The notes beneath the pieces are model-generated. The model was not told where the DNA came from, did no database searches, and saw only the letters and a program-made list of their open reading frames with translations. 64,000 nt of DNA from Anastrepha obliqua (lineage: Eukaryota; Arthropoda; Insecta; Diptera; Tephritidae): NCBI RefSeq assembly GCF_027943255.1, contig NC_072896.1:35862501-35926500 (forward strand). The letters are read 5' to 3'. Made by a program: the position numbers and the translations under genes. This document shows, piece by piece, positions 57,700 to 64,000 of the stretch (its first letter is position 1; each line of letters starts with the position of its first letter).

Positions 57700-59250
57700 G
57701 CATATCATATGTGAGGTAAAAAATCAAAAAAGTTTTAAATAGTAAATAATAATTTGTTCAATTCAACAATTTTGAGATTTGTTCTACAAGCATGTTGAAA
57801 GTATTGGATTGGAGTTTTTTAGGGCTTGTTCAGCGTTTTTATAATTTTTTTATTTTTTGTATAAACTTTTTTTCTTTTTTAATATTTTTATAATTTTTTT
57901 TTTTTGCATAAAAAAATGTTTCCCCTAAAATTTGTAACAAAGAGAAAAAGTTCTAACCACTCGTGTAAAAATCTGAGCTGGTGTCTTTTCTACAATAACA
58001 AAAAAATGTGTAAACAAGAAAATTGAATTTTTTCCGAAAAAAATTGTTAAATATTAAAGGATTAATTTATTTCTATCATTTGAGATATTTTTCATATTCA
58101 ACTCTTTGTGTGCGGTGTCTTTAGGTTCTTTTTAACATTTTCATGACTTTTTAGTATAAAAAATGGTTTTTCGTCAAAATTTGGAACAAAAACAATCTCT
58201 TTTATATCACTTGCGAAATAAATCTGGGGTGGATTTCTTCCTAAAATTACAAACAAAAAATTTGTAACAAAAAAAATAAAATTTTTCCAAAACTAAATTT
58301 TTTAAACTTAGTAGCATACTTATTTTATATCAACTTTGAATTCAATAATTTTGTGATTTGTTTCATATTAAAAAGTTTTGGTAAGGAGTTTTTAAGGCTC
58401 TTTTTAATGCTTTTATAATTTTTTTTGTATACATTTTTTTCGTTTTTAAAGACCTTATAATTTCTTTTTTTTGTATAAAAAAATGTTTACTCTACAATTT
58501 GGAAAAAAAAATGTTTATCACCACCCATCTGGAAAACATTTCTTTTATCATTTGTGAAAAAAAAGTTGAACTGGATCTTTTTCTGAATTAAGCAGAAACA
58601 TTTCTACAAAGCCAAATTTTTTTTTTGTCAAAAAACCTTTTTTTAAAAGTAAATTTTATAACATTTTTTAATTCAATAATTTTGAGATTATTTCCATGAT
58701 GCAAATTTGGTATGGAGTTTTTAAGGCTCTTTGTAATGTTTATATATATACAATATATATATTTTTTTTTTGTATAAAAAAGTATTTTCCTTAAATTTTG
58801 GAACAAAAAAAATTGTTTTCGTCATCATCAAACAATCTGAGGTGGGTTTTTTTTTTTCTAAAATAACACAAACAAATTTTGAACAAAAAAATTTAATTTT
58901 ATGATAAGCAAATTTTTGTTCTAGTATACTTCATAAGAATTTTAATTTAGTAGTTAGTGGAAAAGATCAGGTGGAGAAGGACTTGGCTTCACTTGGTGTG
59001 TCCAACTGATGGCGCTTAGCACAAGAAAGAAACGACTGACACCCTTTGTTAAACTTGGCCAAAATCGCGTAAGCGGCTATCGCCCCGATTAAGAAGTTTT
59101 TTAAAGCCCTTTTTAACATTTTCACACGAAAGTTGTTTTTAACATTTTTATAATATATATTAATATTTTTGTTTTTGTATAAATTTGTTTCCCCTTCAAT
59201 TTGGAAAAAAAATTACCTAAAATTTCGACCAAGAATTTTTTATTTGTTTT
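57700..59250 (+). repeat. AT-rich degenerate tandem repeat, period about 250-350 bp
   Basis: Units repeat AATTCAACAATTTTGAGATT, then GGAGTTTTTAAGGCTC, TTTTTAATGCTTTTATAATT, TTGTATAAAAAAATGTTT and AATTTGGAACAAAAA. Recognisable starts are near 57765, 58095, 58340 and 58670. An RTE 3' end has inserted at 58965-59095, after which the array resumes with TTTTTTAAAGCCC. Related in style to 11.7-12.9 kb. Confidence 0.75.
58965..59095 (+). pseudogene. RTE-like LINE 3' end inserted in satellite
   Basis: KDQVEKDLASLGVSN, then in-frame stop, WRLAQERNDWHPLLNLAKIA, then GCGTAAGCGGCTATCG and ATTAAGAAG. Only the last 35-40 codons and the 3' terminus remain, as expected for extreme 5' truncation. It matches the C-terminus of the copy at 13.7 kb. 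Confidence 0.8.
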
Positions 59251-59270
59251 TAATAAATAAATTATTTAAA

Positions 59271-60538
59271 GGACTATGAATAAGTTCGTGCGGTTTTTTT
59301 CGAAATTTGAAACTTTATTGACGTAAAATGGTTACAAATTTAATATTCAAAGTATTGTCCATCGCTTACTACTACTTTTTCCCATCTTTCTGGCAATTCA
59401 CGGACTCCCTTTGTGAAAAATTCGGTCGGTTTTGCCGCAATCCACGAATCGATCCATTTTTTGACTTCATCGTAATTACGGAAGTGCTGGTCAGCCAGGC
59501 CATGTTGCATTGATCGGAAGAGATAGTAATCGGATGGCGCAAGGTCTGGACTATACGGCGGGTGGGGTAGGACATCCCATTTGAGCGTTTCTAAGTATGT
59601 TTTGACCACTTGTGCAACATGTGGCCGAGCATTGTCATGTTGCAAAATAACTTTGTCGTGTCTATCGGCGTATTGCGGCCGTTTTTCTCGCAGTGCTCGG
59701 CTCAAACGCATCAATTGTCGTCGGTAGACATCCCCCGTAATCGTTTCATTCGGTTTCAGTAGCTCATAATACACAACACCCAGGTGGTCCCACCAGATAC
59801 ACAGCATAACCTTCAGGCCATGAATATTCTGCGCCGACGTCGATGTTGAAGCATGGCCAGGGTATCCATACGTTGCCCGACGTTTTGGATTGTCGTAATG
59901 GACCCACTTTTCATCGCCAGTCACAATTCGATGCAAAAAACCCTTTCTTTTGTGCCGTTGAAGCAGTTGTTCGCATGCCATAAAACGGCGTTCAACGTCT
60001 CTTGGCTTCAATTCATACGGCACCCAATGGCCTACCTTTCGGATCATTCCCATGGCTTTTAAACGTTTGGAAATGGTTGATTGATCAACTCCCAAAGTTT
60101 TTGCAACCTCTTCTTGCGTTTGAGCCGGATCTTGATCGAGCAATTCCTCCAATTCGGTATCCATGAACTTTGGCGGCGCACCCTCGCGTTCTTCGTCTTC
60201 CAAGCCAAAATCACCACTTTTAAAGCGTGCAAACCACTTCTGGCACGTTCGCTCAGCTAGAGCATGCTCACCATAAACTTCCACCAAGATACGATGACTT
60301 TCGGCTGCTTTTTTCTTCATATTAAAAAATTCCCCGCAAAAACACATTATTTGGCACGAAATTCGACATTTTCAAGTGTGGTAAAAATATTGTTGTTTAC
60401 GCTTCAAATAAAAAACTTATACTGACGTTTGTGCCTTACGACAGTAGCTCTCCAATGAATGTTTGGAAATGTGGATCGATGGAATAATAATCAAGTTACG
60501 CCATCTGTTGTAAAACCGCACGAACTTATTCATAGTCC
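59271..60538 (-). mobile_element. nearly intact mariner with 27-bp perfect TIRs
   Basis: GGACTATGAATAAGTTCGTG plus CGGTTTT at 59271-59297 is repeated without mismatch in inverted orientation at 60512-60538. TA follows the right end. The expected TA on the left reads AA. Length is 1268 bp, the usual size of an autonomous mariner. The flanking satellite array lies to the left. Confidence 0.95.
59340..60347 (-). CDS. mariner transposase (DD34D), one apparent N-terminal frameshift
   Basis: An open frame of 335 codons covering nearly the whole family length of about 345. In order: FNMKKKAAESHRILVEVYGE with HALAERTCQKWFARFKSGDF (first HTH), VAKTLGVDQSTISKRLKAMG (second HTH), WVPYEL linker, FLHRIVTGDEKWVHY (Asp 1), VILQHDNARPHVAQ (Asp 2), HPPYSPDLAPSDYYLF (Asp 3, exactly 34 residues after Asp 2) and the end WEKVVVSDGQYFEY. 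The triad is complete. The usual start MSNFVPNN lies 22 bases upstream (ATG at 60369-60367) in another frame. A G run of four at plus 60332-60335, where three would keep frame, explains the shift. Translation from the in-frame ATG at 60347 or 60320 would lose only about 7-17 residues. Confidence 0.95.
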   Translation of the reverse strand: MCFCGEFFNMKKKAAESHRILVEVYGEHALAERTCQKWFARFKSGDFGLEDEEREGAPPKFMDTELEELLDQDPAQTQEEVAKTLGVDQSTISKRLKAMGMIRKVGHWVPYELKPRDVERRFMACEQLLQRHKRKGFLHRIVTGDEKWVHYDNPKRRATYGYPGHASTSTSAQNIHGLKVMLCIWWDHLGVVYYELLKPNETITGDVYRRQLMRLSRALREKRPQYADRHDKVILQHDNARPHVAQVVKTYLETLKWDVLPHPPYSPDLAPSDYYLFRSMQHGLADQHFRNYDEVKKWIDSWIAAKPTEFFTKGVRELPERWEKVVVSDGQYFEY

Positions 60539-61591
60539 TATTATTAGTATATTTTATCCTAACAATTTAAAAAGGATTTTATTAAAATTTTTTTATTGTT
60601 TTTTTTTTTTAATTTGAAATTTGTTTTCTTAATTTTTAATTTCTTTTTTATTATTTTTATTTTTAAATTTTTTTAATTGTTTATTTTTTTTAATACGTAC
60701 TGCAGCACTTTATAAGTTCCCATTGAGTTCCTATGGGTAAAATTTAAGTTAGGTTAGGTAGTGATGGTTGCCCAGAGAGTGGGCCCACTTGGACGAAAAA
60801 GTTTGGTTCATCCTTTGTGATACCATTGCAAGGGGGGGAACATTTACTTTGGTTAACAAGTATCTTTTCGATTCTTTTCAGAAATGTTCGTAAAATATAT
60901 TATTTCGAAGATATTTCAGTTTAAAAAAATGTATACCAAAATGTTCAACATTGAATAAATCTCAAAATTATAATTTTTTTTTCCAAACAATTTTCAGCCT
61001 ACTTTTTACTGCAGTAAATTTTACGAAAAGTTGTAGGCATTGTCAGTTGACATAGAAAAGCTCAGCTGCATATCCTGAAGCATCCCTATTTCATGGATAT
61101 CAGATAACAAACTTATATGTTGTCCTATGTTTTTGTTTACCAAAATGCTAAGTAGTTGCATATAACGTCAATTCTCAAGCCATCGTAATTGTTTTGAAAG
61201 TAGATGGAGCGCCGCTCATTTCTTAGAAATTGTAGTCCTTTCTGTGTATGACTACTCACACTACAATTTTAGCACATTTTCTGAGTTAATTACCGAAGTA
61301 TCACATTTCTGATAGCATTGAAAATTCCTTTATATGGCAGTGGATGTGATTAGCGCCCATTTTTTCTCACTTTCAATATGAAACTAAAATACTTAGGGAC
61401 AAAGGTTATGTCCTTACCATCTTATATACATATGCACCCTGTTTTGTTCAGACAGATATGGCAAATCGATTTGTCTCCTCATTCCAAACATTTTGGTGTA
61501 CGTACAGGTGCATACCTGTAGATAACCCAATACTAATCATCCAACTCCTTTACTAAAAACAAAAAAAAATTATATTGAGTGACGTAAATCG
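60539..61591. other. no recognisable gene; short dispersed repeat
   Basis: AGTTAGGTTAGGTAGTGATGG followed by AGAGTGGGCCCACTTGGACG near 60746-60796 looks like a dispersed LINE-tail repeat. The remainder is AT-rich. Confidence 0.4.
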
Positions 61592-61705
61592 TTATTTTGA
61601 CCTTTACGCGCTCCATTCTTTGTCTGCTTGTATACTGCAGCTGTCTCATTCACAGTTGCAGAAATTATAAATCGTCCGATAGGGTGACTAATTTTGCGCC
61701 TACCT
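61592..61705. mobile_element. ACAAGGTGGCGC MITE, diverged partial copy
   Basis: TTGACCTTTACGCGCTCCAT, AGAAATTATAAATCGTCCGA, TAGGGTGAC and TTTTGCGCCTACCT. The right TIR is mutated and the left TIR is missing. Same family as 55.45 and 46.64 kb. Confidence 0.65.
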
Positions 61706-62483
61706 CAACAAATCCGTTCAGATGTTGGAAACGAACGTCATGTGAACAAAGTTATAATACCCTATAAAAAGTTATAATAAAAGCAATGAGCTCCAGGTAA
61801 ATATGCGCATGTAGATGTCAACAACAATTCTTCTTTATTATGCAATCGAAATGTTTACTCTGGTTGCTCGTTCAAACAGAGCCAATTGCACATATCCGTA
61901 GCTGCATGTCAGCACGTGCAAATACATACAAACAGTCATGTGAATCTAAGCAATGAATATAGTAAATAAACGATAAGAATGAATAAGTGTACATATTTTT
62001 GTTTGTATTTAAATTGCCTTGGGTGCATTTAATATAACAAGTCAATGAAAACAATAATAAAAAATCGATAATAATGGCAAAAAATTGCTAAAACCAAATC
62101 GTATAACAGGACAAATTTATAATCCCATACATACACACGTATGCGAGTGCATGTGTGTGTATGTGTATGCAATGTTTTGATGATGACATTTTTCTAAATT
62201 GGATGCTTTAACAACAATGTTTTTTGTACTATAATTTCTTCATCCAATTAGTGATTGACAATAGCATAAAATAAAATTTAGCTAACTCAGCTTATTAGAG
62301 GAAATTGTTTAATCAGATAGCCAAACAACTGATGAATCCAATTAATTTGATGAATTTGAAGTTTTTAAAACTCTATATGGGCTTGCCTCGGGTGTTTTTT
62401 TAAGAGCTTAAAATTGTGATACAAAATAGAAGTACTGTTGGAATACATTTTTTATTATAATCTTGGAATGATTTCATTTAGCG
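61706..62483. other. no recognisable gene
   Basis: CACACGTATGCGAGTGCATG and GTGTGTATGTGTATG microsatellite near 62130-62170. No domains. Confidence 0.4.
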
Positions 62484-62555
62484 GCTTCGGTAGTCTAGCG
62501 TAAGTGCTCTAGCCTGCCATGCTAGAGGTTGTGGGTTCGAGTCCCACGTAAAGCA
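62484..62555 (+). tRNA. tRNA-Gly(GCC)-like gene, pseudogene or SINE head
   Basis: The anticodon arm is a perfect stem CTAGC/GCTAG around loop CTGCCAT, giving anticodon GCC (62516-62518). The T arm is perfect: GTGGG-TTCGAGT-CCCAC. A box TAGTCTAGCGTAAG (62491) and B box GGTTCGAGTCC (62534) are present, and a T run lies near 62580. The acceptor stem is poor: four of seven Watson-Crick pairs, one G-T and two mismatches. The D stem is also weak. So it is more likely a tRNA pseudogene or the head of a SINE than a working tRNA. Confidence 0.55.
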
Positions 62556-63231
62556 TAGTCCTCGTACTTTTCCTAATTTACTTTTTTTCCCAGTTTCTAT
62601 AAAAAAATAAAAAAAAAATCATTCCTCGACCCAACCAACCTTATCCTTCCAATCTTACTCCCGCACAAAAGTCAGCGCATTACTTGCATAGTGGCTGCTA
62701 AAAAACAAGTAGCAAGCACAGTTAAACAATGCATCAGTGGCGCCAGCAAGAGGAAGCGGGCAATCGCGGTAAAAGCGCAGACACACGAAATTTAGCGAAG
62801 TCCTCGACCATCTGTGTGATCCTTCTGTCAGAAAAATGTGACACACAGATGGCGCTTCAAGCAGTAAGAAGGCATTGTTCCTAAGCAAAGACAGGTGGGC
62901 ATTCCCACTACTTAGGACTGGTAGCGGCAAGCTAATCACCTACCAAACCAACGCAAGACTAAATCTTGTCGAGGCCCTATGCTCCCGAGGGGAGTAAGCT
63001 AGGAAAAAAATAAAATAAATCATTTCATGCATTTTTTTGTCAAATATGATTTCCGGCATATATCCGCCGTAACTACGAGTTACGTGGTTACTTTTTCCAA
63101 TTAATCTAAATGAGCCCAATCAGCAAATATGCGACGCAAACGTTAGCCACTTGGATTCAATTCTTGTATGAGCTGTATTTTATAGGCACGCCAAGCCTAA
63201 GATCTTACATATAATTTTCTACATAGTATAG
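62556..63231. other. unassigned repeat-like sequence
   Basis: 62740-63000 is GC-richer; it contains GGTAGCGGCAAGCTAATCAC and CCCTATGCTCCCGAGGGGAG and ends in an A-rich tail near 63005. Together with the tRNA-like head this could be one long SINE, or a LINE 5' scrap. Neither is proven. Confidence 0.35.
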
Positions 63232-63986
63232 GGTGGGCCATATAGCGTTTGCTTTTTGAACCACCTATTTTTTTTGGGAATGGTAACACAAATGACATGT
63301 CAAATGTGTTCATAATTTACTTAAAGGTTTGACATTTACGAAATGGGACGCTATACGCTTGAACAAAATTGAGAAATATTGAAAACCTATTTCCAAAGTG
63401 GTGAGTCTTCTTCTTCTTTTCTGATTTTCACATCGGTGGCTACGTCAATAAGCAAAATTTTCGGATTTGGGGCTCAGAAAATCCACACGTTACTGTAGAG
63501 AAGCAAATGCATCCACAGCGAGTCACTGCTTGGTGCGGTTTTTAGTCTGGCAGCATCATCGTGCCATTTTTTCGAAAATGAGCAAAGAGCCGCCGTTACA
63601 GTAAATGGCGAGCGTTACCGTGACATGCTCAACGAGTTTTTTTTCCAAAAATTGAATAGGATGACATGGACGACATTTGGTTTCAACAGGACGGTGCAAC
63701 TTGTCACACTGCCAAAGTTACACTCGAACTTTTGGTTCCCGGTTTTGAAAACCGAATAATCCGCCGAAATTCCGATATCAATTGGGCGCCTCGGAACTGT
63801 GATTTAAGCCCGTTGGACCACTTTTTGTGGGGAGCCGTTAAGGACAAATGCTATGCGAACCATCCAGAGACGATTGATGCTTTAAAAGACGAAATCGAAG
63901 TTGTCATTCATGAAATTGAATTTATGAACTCAAAAATAACAATGTTCAATCTTCAAAACAAAAAAAAAAGGTTGAAAAAATATTGA
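63232..63986 (+). pseudogene. DD41D-type transposase element, cut by window edge
   Basis: The 5' end of the element is GGGTGGGCCATATAGCGTTT. Start MGRYTLEQN at 63343, then a stop, [12 protein letters not shown], and a deletion that joins straight to [20 protein letters not shown] (first Asp in SD; the usual EAH is lost). Then [17 protein letters not shown] with stops. The frame 63666-63986 is open: MDDIWFQQDGATCHTAKVTL (second Asp) to NWAPRNCDLSPLDHFLWG (third Asp), with 41 residues between, then KDKCYANHPETIDALKDEIE. This spacing supports the DD41D label. It ends in low complexity at the window edge. Confidence 0.85.
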
Positions 63987-64000
63987 TTAGTTTTTTTTTT

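Overview
The window looks like nuclear DNA of a higher fly, most likely a tephritid fruit fly. It is AT-rich and has insect (CA)n/(TATG)n microsatellites, mariners of at least three kinds including DD41D types, and RTE-, R1- and Jockey-like non-LTR elements. It also has a tRNA-headed SINE and a Helitron with a Pif1-type helicase. The taxon is an inference from element types, not from a host gene. I found no convincing host protein-coding gene in 64 kb. The window reads as intergenic or intronic, repeat-dominated DNA.

Layout. 0-10 kb: the 3' end of a mariner, a decayed mariner, a minus-strand LINE split by a plus-strand LINE insertion with clean target-site duplications, a SINE, a TTAA-flanked MITE and remnants of DD41D transposases. 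10-14.5 kb: AT-rich degenerate tandem repeats, an inverted-repeat element arm and an open but 5'-truncated RTE-like reverse transcriptase tail. 14.5-19 kb: non-repetitive-looking DNA, then a textbook SINE copy, a LINE RNase H remnant and a dead transposase. 19.1-21.1 kb: a Helitron with recognisable TC and CTAG ends that retains only the helicase part. 21-36 kb: foldback MITE, several LINE fragments (RTE-like, R1-like) and an irritans-type mariner with both TIRs. 36-43 kb: a second foldback MITE, about 1.2 kb of an ATAAC pentanucleotide satellite abutting a Helitron-like tandem array, a 20-bp minisatellite and a long AT-rich degenerate repeat array. 44-51 kb: transposase and LINE fragments and a Tc1-like (DD34E) remnant. 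51.3-53.4 kb: a three-level nest (mariner inside SINE inside a TIR element). 54.1-55.4 kb: a satellite with tetrameric higher-order structure built on the motif TGGCAACGCC. 57.7-60.5 kb: AT-rich repeats with an RTE 3' end inserted, followed by a nearly intact mariner with perfect-looking TIRs. 62.5 kb: a tRNA-Gly-like Pol III unit. The window ends in a DD41D transposase.

The elements do not work together as a pathway. What the window records is order of insertion. The youngest insertion seen is the mariner at 59.3-60.5 kb, whose reading frame is broken only by what looks like one extra G near the N-terminus. The most unusual structures are the higher-order TGGCAAC satellite, the satellite/Helitron locus at 38.1-41.1 kb, and the nested insertions whose junctions can be read to the base.
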